In this document: one piece after another, positions 1-11,340 of the stretch
Layout: every line of letters starts with the position of its first letter
Position numbering within the stretch: position 1 is the first letter of the stretch
From: Raffaelea ambrosiae
Taxonomy: Eukaryota; Ascomycota; Sordariomycetes; Ophiostomatales; Ophiostomataceae
Direction: 5' to 3'
Length of the DNA stretch: 64,000 nt
NCBI GenBank assembly: GCA_002778195.1
Contig: PCDI01000004.1
Coordinates: forward strand, 1,940,418 to 2,004,417
Translations under genes and position numbers: made by a program
Notes under the pieces: model-generated
Databases searched by the model: none
What the model was told of the DNA's origin: nothing
The model's input: only the letters and a program-made list of their open reading frames with translations

Positions 1-810
1 GACGAGATCTGCCCGCGCCCCAGCGATCTGGACACGAAGCAGGCGACGGCGGCGGCGGCGGCGGCGGAAGCCGAGGCGGACACCAAGTGCGCCGCCCTGT
101 ACGACCAGCAACAGCAGCAGCAGCAGACAGCGACGACGTCCAAAGTGAGGCACAGAGGCATCATGAAGAGCAGCAGCAGCAAGCCGGTGGAGACGACAGC
201 GGAGGAGGAGGATGACGACGACGAGGAGCAAGAGGATCCCGAGGAGGATGAAGAAGACACGCACACAAGCGTGTCGTCGATGCCGGCTCTGCTGCAGATT
301 GGCCGCAAGCACCAGATCACCAAAGAGCAGCAGGAGAACTTCCGGCGCGTGCACAAGGAGAAGCGCAAGGGCCTACGGGCGGACACGTTTTTGTACACTG
401 TTTGGGTGAGTTTGGGAGGGGCGGTTTCTTTTCCACAAATTGGTTTGCCTATTGGGGTTTGTGGTTCACAACATCGACTAACACATGACTAGATCCCCAT
501 TCTCCTCGGTGTGCTTTTGCTCTGGTTGTCGGGAGCCCGGGCCTGGGACTTTTTCCCGTCGGTGACGTTCAACGTGCCGTACGCGACGAGCCTGAGCAGT
601 GCGTCGCGGCCGACAGCGGCGGCCGACGGTGGCAAGGCCGGCGACGACGATGGCGGCAGCAGCAACAACAACAAGAACAACCTGCAAGACAGGCAAGTTC
701 TTCCACCGGCACCAGCTGCCGCGGCGGCTGTACCGGACGACGTAAACGCGGCCGACGGTCCTCTTGTGGATGTACGGAATGTGGGCGGGTTGGACGGAGT
801 GGTGGTTTGA
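1..810 (+). CDS. 3' part of a single-pass membrane protein gene, function not recognised
   Basis: Partial gene, open at the left window edge. Frame 1 is open from base 1. Exons are 1-405 and 493-810; the intron 406-492 has a GTGAGT donor, a CTAAC branch-like site and a TAG acceptor, and removing it keeps the frame. The visible 240 residues hold Ala and Gln runs, an acidic stretch (residues about 61-80), a basic segment ending GLRADTFLYTVW, then a hydrophobic helix starting IPILLGVLLLW (about residues 136-152) and a low-complexity Ala/Asn/Gly-rich tail. The basic-then-hydrophobic order suggests a membrane anchor with the acidic, charged part on the cytosolic side; this is inference. I do not recognise the family. 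The gene is convergent with the next one at 1849. Confidence 0.6.
406..492 (+). other. Intron in the left-edge gene
   Basis: GTGAGT donor at 406, CTAAC near 478 and a TAG acceptor at 490-492. Without splicing the upstream frame stops at the acceptor; with splicing it joins a hydrophobic segment in frame. Confidence 0.65.
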
Positions 811-1848
811 GAAAAAGAGTTGTATGAGTGGGTCATGAGTTGAGAGCCAGGTGTTTGTTTCTTCTTTTTTTGTGTGTTTGGGGGATGGGAATATATGTTT
901 GTTTTCTCTTTGTGTGTTTTGGGGGCCATCTTGCTTCTCATGGGTCTGTTTTTTTTTTTCACTTCTTCATTATTCATATCTTCGTTTTTTCACGTCTTCA
1001 CTTCATTGTCGCTTCACTTTCGTTTCATTTCATTTTCTCATTTTCTTGTCACTTGGTTCTTATCCAGCATTGCTTTGTTGCGACGACTAGAAAAGGTCAG
1101 AAGAAGTCGGGGGAAAAAAAGGCGGACGGCCTTGGGTGGGCATGGCTGTGATCTCCTATGATGTATTTTGGGGCTAATTCTTTTCAATCGTGAGTCAAAT
1201 AATGATGCCACTATAGCGCCTCTCTTGCAGTTGTGCCTACTTCCCAACACCCCCGAATATGATGACGTCAACTAGATTCGCACGAAGCAGAATAACAGCA
1301 GCAGCGTGTGCCCAACGCTTCCCGGCGTGTGGCAGGGCCGTCCGGCAGTGTTCTTTGTGTGGGCCGTCGGACAGACGCCACCGCCCAAGCACTGACTGGT
1401 CGCAGAAGCTTCAGCGGACCGCCTTGGTATGCATAGATGGGCAGCGTCAACACCAAAGGGGCATGCAGAGATAGCCAAGCATCTCCCATGGGAGACTGGA
1501 TTCAAAGACAAGGACGTAAAAAAAACGCATCCAAAAACTGCATCCCAAAACTGCATCCGAAAAACTGCATCCAATAATCAAACAAAATGTTTTTGTACAA
1601 AGGTGTGGCAAGAAGAGAAAAAGAAAAAAAACAATGAACCCAAATCAAGACGTAACAAGGAAACCCTCTCCCCCCCTCAAAATGAAAGAGTTGGCCTTCC
1701 GATATCATCCTTCCCTCCGCCGTCATGATCACATGTCCAAGAAGTCGTTTCCACGCATGTCCAAAATAAAATCAAAAAACAATAATCAAAACAAGATCTC
1801 ACCCAGCATCCCCCCCATTCTCCCTACACCGCCCCTCCCTGCTCTCCA
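811..1848. other. Convergent intergenic region
   Basis: This lies between the stop of the left-edge gene (+) and the stop of the disordered-protein gene (-), so it should hold both 3' UTRs. The first 250 bases are T-rich (typical 3' UTR/terminator composition on the + strand). Small ORFs show no family features. It includes the GCATCC repeat at 1526-1579. Confidence 0.6.
1526..1579. repeat. Imperfect tandem repeat, 13-base GCATCC-A-rich unit
   Basis: Four copies of a unit resembling AAAACTGCATCC(A/C/G) follow each other with one-base differences. The repeat lies in the convergent 3' intergenic region. Confidence 0.7.
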
Positions 1849-3135
1849 CTAGTCCTCCCACACCGGCACCTGGTTTTCCACGTCTCCCAGCTCCGCCGCC
1901 GTCCCGTTGCGCCGCTTGGCCCACCGGCGGCCGTGGTCGTGGCCGTTCTTCGGCGACGGCTGGGTGGGCGACGACGACAAGAAAAACGTCTGCTGGCCTT
2001 GCTGGGCTTGCTTGCCCTGCGTCTTGGACAGGACATGGCGTCCTCCCTGCCGGGCATGGTGGTGGTCCGTCTTCGGGATCCCGGGCAGGGCGGCCGCGGC
2101 CGGGGTCGCGGCCGGGGTCGCGGCCTGCGCCGGCTTCTCGTCCACCGTCCGCGGCCGCACCACCTGCACCGTCGCCCGCTTCGACGCCCAGTCCAGCTCC
2201 CCGTCGTCGTCGCTGCTGCTGCTGCCGCCGCCGTTGCTTGCGTGGCTGCTGATCCGCATCGGCTGCTTGGCACCCAGCTGGACCTGCACGCGCACCCGCT
2301 GCGGGAAGTGGAAGCCGATCGGGGGCGGGACGACGGAGTGGCTGTGGCTGTGGCTGGGGCTGGGGCCCGAAGGAGACAGAGGAGACGAGAGAACCGACGG
2401 CGACGGCGCGGCCACGGCCTGCCGCTGCGCCCGCTTCGGGCTCTTGGGCGGCAGCGGCGGCGGCGGCGGAAGAGACATTTGCTGTGCCAGGGCCGGTGCC
2501 AGGACCGAGGAGGGCGACGACGCCGCCACGCCCACCAGGCCCTGGCTGCGGGGAAGAGTCGTCGTGGCGTCGTGCTCGTCGAGTCTCTCGTCGACGACGC
2601 CGTCTTGGTGCACCACGACGGGCGTCACGGTGCGGCGGTGCCGACGCGACGGCCCCGACGGCCCGGCCGCCTCCTCGTCGCCCTCCTCCGTCCGCACCCG
2701 CGAGGGGGACCGCGCCTGTGCTGTGGTGGTTGTTGTTGTTCGCATGGCGCCGCTGCTCACTCGGATCCTCCGCCGCGCCGGCGTCGACCGCCCGCCGTAC
2801 ACGGCCGCGGCATACTCGACCATCGCCGCCTGTTCCTCCCACGACACGTCGCGGCGTCCCTCCTGGCGTCCCTCCTGGCGTCCCTCCTGGTGTCCCTCCT
2901 GGACGGTGCGATGAAAGTGCTCGTGCCGGTCGCGGCGGTCGCGGCGCTCGTTCTGCGCGCGCTCCTTGTAGTGCGCGCGCGCCGAGAGACGGCGGGACGG
3001 CCGTGCGCCCGCACCACCACTACCACCACCACCACCACCACGCGTGGCCAGCCTCGGCCGCTGGCGACGGTACTGGGCCAGGTCGGCGCTCTTGGGCTTC
3101 TTGGACAGGACGTGCGGCGGCGTGCGCTTGGGCGA

Positions 3136-3167
<32 letters not shown>

Positions 3168-4443
3168 ACCGCGGCGACAGCGGCAGGGTGGTGGCCTCCG
3201 TCTCGCTCGTCGGCGGACCGTCGGACGGCGTCGGTGGTTGGGCCACGATGGACGCCGTGTCGAGGGCGTCGGACATCTCGTCTTGCGCTCCGTCGTCTTT
3301 TTCTTCGTTTTCTTGGCGACGGGCCTTGTCCGGTGTCGTCATCGCCACGTCGGGCCGAACCGGCTCGTCCACCTCCATGGCGTCGTCTGTGGCGACGATG
3401 CTGTCGTTGGTCGGCGGGACCGGCTGGGACTCGACGCCGGTCTTCTGCGTCCCGGCTTGCGGCGCGGCGGCTGCCGCTGCCGGCACGTCGACCGGCTGCT
3501 CCTCGTCCTCCTCCGTCGTCCTCTCCCTCTCCGGCCCCTTGGTCGGCGACGACCGCAGCTTCTTCACCAGCTTCCGGCTGGTCCGCGGCGTGCCGGCATC
3601 GCCTCCCGTCACGGCGACCGTAGCCGCGCAGTCGCCTTCGTGGTCGCCGTCGTCGGCCGTCTCCACGTCGCCATGGCCCCGTTTGGTGCCGCGGCGGACG
3701 AGCCCGTCCGGGTCTGCTCGTTCGTGGAATCCCTTCTCATGCTCTGGTTGCTCGCGTATCTTGTTCTCCTCCTTCTTCTCCTCCTCCTCCTCATCCTCCT
3801 CCTCGGCATGCCCTTGCAGGCCTGCCCGCTTGGCCGGGATGGCGCGCTTGCTAAAGAAACCAGACTGCATGAGCTGCTGGTAGTTGGCCATGACGTCGGA
3901 CGCCAGAGGCCGCTCCTGAGCAGGAGCATGCCCCGCTTCCGGGGCCGCTCCCGGGGCCGCTCCCGGGGCCGCTCCTGGACCGGCCCTCTGGAGGATGGGC
4001 ACGTCCACGGTGCTGCGCGTGCGCCGGTGCAGCCGCCGCGTGACGCCGTTCCAGAGCGGCGCAAAGAATCCTCTCTTGGCGGGCGGGTTTGTGTGCTCCT
4101 TGCTATGGGTGCGATCCGCGTCGGACGGCAAGGCGCCGTTGTCGGCCCGGGGCCGCGAGAGCGCAAACGACGGCCGGGGCAGCTGGAACGAGTGGCGGCC
4201 AAAGTTGGCCGGACGGTCGTTGGCAGCACCACCGCCATGGCCACCAGCAGGAGTCCCGCTGTCGTCGTGGCTGTCATTGTCGATCGCATCGGGGCCCAGG
4301 AAGGCCACGGGCGGTGCGGCGCTGGTGCGGTCGTTCATGGAGCCCTCGACGAAGCGGGAGGCATGGGCCGTGGTGGTTGATCCCGGGAAGGAATTGGGTC
4401 GGTTGGCCGAGAGGCCACGGGTTTGGTTGGGCGTGGCCTCCAT
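1849..4443 (-). CDS. Large, mostly disordered charged/Ser-Pro-rich protein, function unknown
   Basis: One uninterrupted frame of 864 residues from the ATG at 4443 (MEATPNQTRG). The frame stays open further upstream to 4821, but that part encodes only hydrophobic T-rich leader sequence and lies over a TTC repeat, so the internal ATG is preferred. A short patch (FFAPLWNGVTRRLHRRTRS) and MANYQQLMQSGFFSKRA are the only segments that look conserved in style. The rest is low complexity: a GAAP repeat (about residues 152-168), an acidic EEDEEEEE run, poly-Ala, a fourfold EGRQ repeat (about 512-530), poly-Gly, SP/PP and Ser-Asp tracts. No catalytic motif or membrane segment is visible in the chosen frame. 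The charge pattern suggests a nuclear protein, but that is a guess. I do not recognise the family. A long antisense frame is a GC-composition shadow. Confidence 0.65.
2857..2905 (-). repeat. 12-base in-frame tandem repeat encoding EGRQ
   Basis: Four near-identical copies of a 12-base unit (TCCCTCCTGGCG on the + strand; one copy has GTG in place of GCG) encode EGHQ/EGRQ in the disordered-protein gene. The unit is a multiple of three, so copy-number change would keep the frame. Confidence 0.75.
3936..3985 (-). repeat. 12-base in-frame tandem repeat encoding GAAP
   Basis: Three to four copies of GGGGCCGCTCCC (+ strand) encode GAAP repeats. This is a second independent in-frame minisatellite in the same gene. 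Confidence 0.75.
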
Positions 4444-6315
4444 ATCCTGGGAGACGGGGGAGGGGGGGGGGATGGTTTCGTTGTTTTGTTTTCCCGGTTT
4501 CCCGTTTTCCCGATGTTTCTTCTTTCTCAGCTCTCGTCTGCTGAATGTTTCTGCAGCTTGGCCAAAGTGGAAAACGAAGCAGGTGTTGTTTGCTCGATGC
4601 CAGGACTCTGTCGCGATCTTCTTTTCTTTTCTTTCAGAAACAGCATACAAAACAATGGGAACAAGGGAAAGAAGAAGAAAGGAGATCAGAGTCTTTCGGA
4701 AGGCAAAAAGAAGAAGAAGAAGAAGAAGAAGAAGAAGAAGCAATATGCTGTGCAAGATAAAAAGAGGAAGAAGAAACAAGCTGCTATGTAAAAAGAAAAA
4801 GGGGGGGGGGGAAACAATCAAATTTCCCCAGATCTGCTTTTTGTCTCTCTTTGCTTGCGCAGAAGCTGGTCTGTTTCTGGCTTGCGCAACCCTTTATTAT
4901 CGTTGTCTTCGTGTTATTGCCCGCCCCCCCCCGGTTCTTTGATTTTGGGGGGGCTGTTCCATTCCCGGCTCTGTTTACTTTTCGTTCCCGCTTTTATTTT
5001 TGTTTTGGCTGGTGCAACGGGCAACGGATCGTTAATGTGGGTACTCCTTTCTACAGCGTCAATCGCAGTGTAAGCAGTGACCCTCGTCTCACGTGACCAT
5101 GATGACTTGGTATGAGCCTGACTTACAACTCATTTGCCTACATACTAATATGTAGGAACTACATTCCACAGACTCCAAAATGGAGGCCGTGACAGCGGGT
5201 CGGTAAAATTACAGTGTCAGATGAGAGACTTACCAACTTTCTTTTTCTACTGGGGGTTTTGTCTCAGTCGTTGCAAAAAAAGAGACACTAATGCACTCAA
5301 CTTTTTCTGGGACCTCGTCCACACACATTCGGGCCTATCGGGACACACCGTTGTTGAAACTTCTTTTCGTATTTACAAAAGCAAGACTCCCAAGAAAAGA
5401 ACCCCTGCTTGAAATAGGCAGCTAGCAAACAAAATACTAAACTATCCTGTCAAAAATAACTTTTGGAGGGAGCAAGTTATGTCCACTTCCGAACAACCCA
5501 CGCGCAATACAACCCCAGAAATTGGACAACGAGCAAAGATCAAAGAGAAGCAGAATCTGAAAGACGAGCACAGACATAGGAAACAAGAGTTTGGCATGTT
5601 GGAAAACGTCGCCGGAAACAAGGGAGAGGGAAATGACAGAAAAATAAAATAGAAAACAGGAGCAAGACACCAATTGGAAAAGTGGAAATTGGAGAAGATT
5701 AGCAGACCAAAATATCAATTGGCATGTTTGTTTGTGAGAGAAAAAGTGAGGGTTTTTGAACAAGAAAAAAATATAACCCCGAGAAATGTGAGATCCAGGA
5801 CATATGAAATTTGCGCAGAGCAAGTTAAGTAGACAATAAAAAAGTCGAAAGGACAAGTGTAGAAAAAAAAAGTGACATAAGAAAAAAAAGGAAAAGAAAA
5901 CACCAGACCCCTAGACGCCGACATTTCGGTCAAAATCCCCGACCGGGTTTCCGGAATAGCTTGCCGTTGCGTGTGTTGCGTTTGTTGTGTTATGTTTGTT
6001 GTGTGTGCCTCGCGTGCATAGCTCATGCATGTATGTTGGTGTGCATACGTGTTTGTTCGTTTCCACCCCATCAAAGGACCCCCCAAAACCATAGATAGCA
6101 AAGAAGCAACGAACGGAAGACGAGAAGAAAGAAAAAGTAAAAAAAGAAAGGCGAGCCCCACGCAATACACAAAAGAGAATAAAACGATATAGAAGAGACA
6201 GAAAAGTTGGAACAAAACAATCCGCACCATATACCCCTTGAGCTCCGTCCCATTTCGCAGCACTAGATAAGGATCAAATAATTCAAGCCGTTATCTTCTC
6301 TTTTTTTTTGTTTCC
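4444..6315. other. Intergenic region upstream of the disordered-protein gene and downstream of veA
   Basis: Both flanking genes are on the minus strand, so this contains the promoter/5' UTR of the 864-residue gene and the veA 3' UTR. It holds a GAA/TTC repeat (4708-4740), poly-C/poly-G runs near 4800 and 4930, and a CACGTG word at about 5089-5094. A-rich sequence 5500-6200 shows no coding feature. Confidence 0.55.
4708..4740. repeat. GAA/TTC trinucleotide microsatellite
   Basis: About eleven uninterrupted AAG units. On the minus (sense) strand this is a CTT/TTC tract about 270 bases upstream of the start codon of the downstream gene, in its probable 5' UTR or core promoter. Confidence 0.8.
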
Positions 6316-8260
6316 TCATGCCTTGGGATACAGCTCGCCATTGGCAGTCCAGACGCTGCCGTCAGCGCGCTTCCACCAAAGCTCTTCCGTATCGCGGGCC
6401 GGAGCCGGTGCGTTCTCGGGCTGGCGGGCGTGGTTCTTGATCGCCGAGTTGTAGGCGTCGGCAGCATCGACGTTTGTGTACTGGTTGTACGACCGCTTCT
6501 TGGCCGAGGCAGCGTTGGCGTTCGGTGGCGGCAGCACGGACTGTGGCTGGAGCAGCTGGCTGACGGATGTCACGCGGTCGCTGCGGTCGCTGCTGCTGCT
6601 GCCCGAGGAGCTGGCCGAAATGCTGCCCGACGGATGGGGCTTCTCCTTGAATGAAAAGACCTCGCTCAGGGACGGCAGCGTCATTGTCTTGCTCTCGGCA
6701 GGCGACACCATGGGCGGGATCTGGCGCGGCTCCTCGCGAAGGCGGTCGGCAGCCGGGTCAGCAGCCAGCGTTGACCCAGTAGCATAGCCGACCGACATGC
6801 GGCGGTGGTAGTCCGACGCGCTGAACGACTCGCGCTTGGGAGACGGCGCGACAGCGGCAATGGGTGACGGGGTCGGGATGGAGATGGGCGACGGCGCCGT
6901 GGCGTGGGACTGGGAGGCCGGGCGGTCTTGGTAGTAGCCGTGCGACGAGGGCGGCAGGGTCTGCGAGGGAGACGGCGAGGGAGCAGAGAAGGACGAAGAA
7001 GAGTGGTGCTGGGCATGCTGGGCATGCTGCGGGTGTTGCGGGTGTTGCGGCTGCTGCGGCTGCTGCTGCTGCTGCTGCTGCTGCGGTGGCTGCGGCTGGG
7101 CATACGCCGGGTGTGTGGGCGTGCCGTAGGTGGGAGACGGGGGAACGGACGACGAGGGCGTGTGCGTGTGCGTGTAGGCGGTGGGCTGGCCGCCGAAGCG
7201 AAGGTGGCCGTTGCTGTTGGCGGTCGGGGCGCCGGCGCTGGCGCTGAAGGCCGGCGGCATAGACGGGCCGGGCTGCGGCGAGGGCGCAGTGTGGTAGTGG
7301 TCGATGGACGGGCGACGCGGGGCGGCGTCGGGGCCGTACGGCGTGCGGGCGACACTCTCGGTGCTCAGCGAGCGGGCGCGGTACTCGTTCTTGATCTCGG
7401 GCGTCTGCGTGCGGTGGCGGCGGGCAAACTCGTCCTCCATCTCGGCGGTCGGGGTAGGGGCGGCAGCGGCGGCGCGGGCAGCAGACTTGCCCTCGCGGCG
7501 ACGCATGCGCACATCGCGGCGGATGCGGACACGGCAGCCCTGCTCGGCGACGGTGCGGCTCAGCGCCGTGCTCTCGGCCAGGCCAGGGAACTTCTTGGCG
7601 CTGAAGACCATAAAGTCGTTGGACTTGACCTCCATGCGCCAGTCGAACGTCTCGGGCATGTCGGCCGACATGCGCTCCTCGGCGGGCTGGCGGTCCAGGT
7701 CGGACGTCTCCTTGGTCTGCTCGTACAGGCTGAACTTGAGGCGGTAGCGGCCCTCGTGGCGCACGGACAGATCCGGGAACAGGAAGTAGCCGGCCTCCTG
7801 GGGACGGTCCAGGTAGGCCATGCCGGAGACCGGCATGCCCGTCAGCACGGGCGGTGTGGCAGCCGAGGGGGGCTGGACGCGGCCGTGGGCAATGACGCGG
7901 GCATGCTCGAGGGTGGCGTAGAGGAAGAAGTTGGCGTTGTAGTTGAAGGTGATGTCCTTGGCGTGCTCGATGGCCGGGCCCTCGAAGATGCGCAGCTCGA
8001 CAACAGGAGGCGGGTCAACCGGGCGACGATCGGCCGAGGCTGGGAAGGAGTCAGTCAAGACGTTCTTGTCTCTCGAGGAAGAGCATCGTACAGAGCAACA
8101 GGAAGACACGGCACTTACACTTGGGGCCAGCTCCACAGGCGCGAGCGCGCTCGGGCTGCTGGATAACCTCGAGACGGTACCACAGATGGCGGTTGCCGCG
8201 GGTGATGCGGTCGACGATGACCGGCTCCGGGTGGGAGGAGATAATGCTGGGGCCGACCAT
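6316..8260 (-). CDS. veA: Velvet-family developmental regulator VeA
   Basis: Two exons, 8260-8119 and 8039-6316, give 621 residues. The 79-bp intron (8118-8040) has a GTAAGT donor and CCCAG acceptor and joins ACGAGPK to SSADRRPVDPPPV, the usual VeA junction. The velvet domain spans about residues 15-232, with the VeA hallmarks VVELRIFEGPAIEHAKDI, FDWRMEVKSNDF, AKKFPGL and VRIRRDVRMRRR. An N-terminal basic stretch ending QQPERARAC matches the region of the known importin-alpha-type NLS in Aspergillus VeA. The second half is disordered, with His/Gln runs (about residues 365-395) and Ser/Pro tracts. VeA of other fungi forms the VelB-VeA-LaeA complex in the nucleus, coupling light to sporulation and secondary metabolism; velvet domains bind DNA. 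Other velvet paralogs are excluded by length and the FDWRMEVKS block. Start chosen: first ATG giving the conserved N-terminus. Confidence 0.95.
8040..8118 (-). other. veA intron
   Basis: 79-bp phase-1 intron with GTAAGT donor (8118) and CCCAG acceptor (8040). Its position right after the GPK of the velvet N-terminus is what I remember for veA orthologs. Confidence 0.85.
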
Positions 8261-11260
8261 GGTGTCCGTTCGCTGGGGGGGGACACAAAGAAGGGGAAAG
8301 GGGGTGACGAGGCCGGGGAACGTGTCCGGCACGAAAACGGTCTCTGGAAGGCAAGGGTGAGGCGTGTGAGGCGTGGGGACGTGTCGTGGGAGGGAAGCTG
8401 TGTTCAGAAAAGTCAGAATGCTGTTGGTTTTTCCATGTGTCACGAATTGCTCTGCAGGCGTGGTCTGTCGGGCGTGTTTCGCTCGGCTGTCTGTGTCGCT
8501 CGTGCCGTGCGTCGTTGTCCTCTTGTCTCTGTGTGCATTCGCGTGGTCGAGCAGGATCCCCCGAGTCGGCTGGACTTGGGCAAACGTCGACGCAAAGACG
8601 AGGCGAAGCTGGACAGTCTGCGGGAGTTTTCGAGACGACGGCGAATCGAAATCAAAGGCACGGTGTGTGGTTGGAATTTGCGGTTGGGATTGGGCCGGCT
8701 GGCTGGCACATTGGCAGGCAAACCGCCCGGCAGACTGGACTGACTGGCACATTGAATGGCGCTTCTATACTCACATGAAAATGAACGTGGATTGGCAAAG
8801 GCGGGGGGGGAGCGAGACTCAGTTCCTCCGGGCGATGAACAGCAATGCCTCCGAGTTTGTTGAGGGCGAGGTCGAAGGTCGGGTTGCTGTCAGTTCGACC
8901 GTGTCGAGCGGGAGGTTGTCGAGAGAAAGAGAGAAGGAACGACCGAGACAGAATCGCAGGAGGGAAGGAACGGGCAGAAAGAGGAGAAAAGTGATTTTCG
9001 GGGGTGGAGGCCATGAAGAGAAAAGGGAAGGGCCAAGTTGGACGGGTAAGCCAGAGGTACCTCCGTCTTCTGTGCACTAGCGTTTCTGCTACGGCGTAGC
9101 GTTACTTTCATTGGAGGGGGGTGCCGGGGGGGGTGTGGGGAGGGGTCTGGGTAAGAAGCAGAAAGTGGCAGGCAAGGATGCAAGAAGGGCAGGCACAATC
9201 AAGGGAAGGCACGACCAGGGAAAAGCACCAGGCCATGGCTAGCCGTCTAGCGAGCAGACTGGATGGAGGATGCTAGCAGTGAATGCGATAATCTACTACG
9301 CTGTCTCTGGCTCCCCGTATGTAGAGTATCTCGCTGCGTATTCGGTGTGAGCATTTGCATCGCAGCAGTCCACCACAGTCATACGCGCAGTCCGGATGCA
9401 GGCCCGCTGAAGAAGGAGCAAAAGGAGAGAACGGACGACTGAGAGGCACTGCTGGGAGGGTCGGCGGTCCCAGGCCTGCGGACTGGTAGAGGCGGCGGAC
9501 TGAATCAGGGCGCAGGAGCCCAATAGAAAGCCAGAACAGATACCGAGTCTTTGCACAGCACGAAAGGGAGGACCGTGGCCAGTGGCCGGGCGTGGCGCGA
9601 GTGAGACAGCGAGAAACGAAGGGGGGCGTGCCTGTAATGGGCGGCGGAGTGCGCACTGTACGCCCAAGGAGGCTTGGTGCGATGGACAGTGGGCTGCTGT
9701 TCTTACTACTATGTATGTACTATGGCCCAGCAGGAGGGAATAATCATCTACTCTGTATGCTGGCAGCCGGACGAGCACCCTGTGGCACGGCGGGCGCCGA
9801 GGGCGCGTACCGCGAGACCGCGAGACCGCGAGCGTGTGGTGGCAAGACAGGAGCGACCTGACAGATGACAGACAAAGTGAGACACGGCCGGGGAATGAGG
9901 AGAGGAGAAGGCGGACAGAGAATGCCTAGAAGCGAGTGCCGAACGAGCGGACGGCGGACAGCAAAACACGCGCAGAGAGGAAAAGCAGGCCACCAGAGTA
10001 CGCAAGGAGTGTGATCAGACACAGCGCCATGTATGTATGCCAACAAGCACGGGGGAGAAAAAAGACACAGGCCAAGCGAGAATTGCAAAGATGCTCGGCC
10101 GTTCAATATGACCAGTCAGGATGTGTCGCGACGGTTTAGAGCCACTGAACAGGGCCACTGGAACACTAGGATTGGCGAAATGACGGGGCGAGTATCTTGC
10201 TCGTAATGGCAAGGATGGGCAAGGACAGACGAGTCTTGTGTTTCTGAGTGGTGGTGATGTTTCTCGTTGTACGTAGTAGTTAGTTAACTAATCGTAGTTA
10301 GTGAGCGAAAACCAAACAGACAGCCAATTCCCAAAACTCGCAGAGCTCAGAAACAGTGCGAGCGCAATCCACCCAACGCTCGAACCCCTCTCGGAACATA
10401 CTGCCGCTGGGCGAACCTCGAACTTGCCTTTGGGCGAACCTGCCTTGGGGCCCAAGGATGGCCCTGTCTGCCAGGGACTGACCCGTGCACCCAAGGTTTT
10501 GGAGAGGAACCTTAGCGGGTCGGAAATAGAGAGCAGGAATGGATCCTGGACACAGACCTGACTGGTTAGGATGGGGGCGATGGGGAGAGAGGCACTCGTG
10601 GGCTGTTCTGACAGCCACTAACAGAGAACACCGAGAGTCAGTGGGGGAACGGCCGTGGACAGTGAGTGTGCCACTCAGTGCCACTCCGTGCTTCCCTGTG
10701 GCTCGCAGCGGCACTCGCTGAGACACAGGCCTCGTAGGGGCCGGCCTGCCCCGGCCACCCACCAGCTCCGTATCCCACTCCGTGCGAAGTACACCCTGGA
10801 CTGTGTCCAACTGCCTGGTACCTCAGCGTTGCAGTCTCCCTGCACCATGCCTCTTTGGGATTTAGCGCATTTCTTCTCGCTCGACTGTGGACCGCAGAGC
10901 CGTCCAGCCGTTGGTCATATGCACAGGCTAGCGAGGGCGGTGGTTCCATGTCTGCAGGTCTGCACAGGAAGAGAAACTGGGCCATGTACAAGTACGCGCC
11001 GTCACATAATATCCTGTCCTTTTCTGGTGTCGCTACACGCGAGAGGTACATGCATGTCTGTTCACAGCACATTGGCCACCATTTTAGACTTTGTCCACGA
11101 TTTACTATGTACAAAGTATTTATTTATTTTTTGCTTTCTCCACGCGATAAGAGTATGCGTATTATGTAAGACATGCTAGCGCTCTGTTCTCTGGCTTCTC
11201 ACCTCTTTGTCTTTTTCTTTTCTGCCATTCGCCGCCGGCTGAACGCTGCCGAAGTCCAGA

Positions 11261-11340
11261 AAGCCCGAAAAGGTCCTTTAAAAGGCCCCGAGAGGCCCCA
11301 AAGGGCCCCCCCAAGGGCCCTAAAAGGCTCCAAAAAGCCC
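11261..11340. repeat. Quasi-palindromic AAGG/GGCC/CCTT-rich block
   Basis: Repeated AAAAGG-CCCC and GGGCCC words in both orientations, including CCCAAAGGGCC and CCAAGGGCCC, form a GC-skewed block able to make several small hairpins. It lies in the veA-upstream gene-free region. No gene is associated. Confidence 0.5.

Noticed and set aside
1933..4380. 815-codon plus-strand open frame opposite the disordered-protein gene
   Set aside because: Arg/Leu/Gly-rich translation with no domain; typical antisense shadow of a GC-rich gene with few A/T third positions.
6904..8166. 420-codon plus-strand frame antisense to veA
   Set aside because: Covers the velvet domain on the wrong strand; composition-driven.
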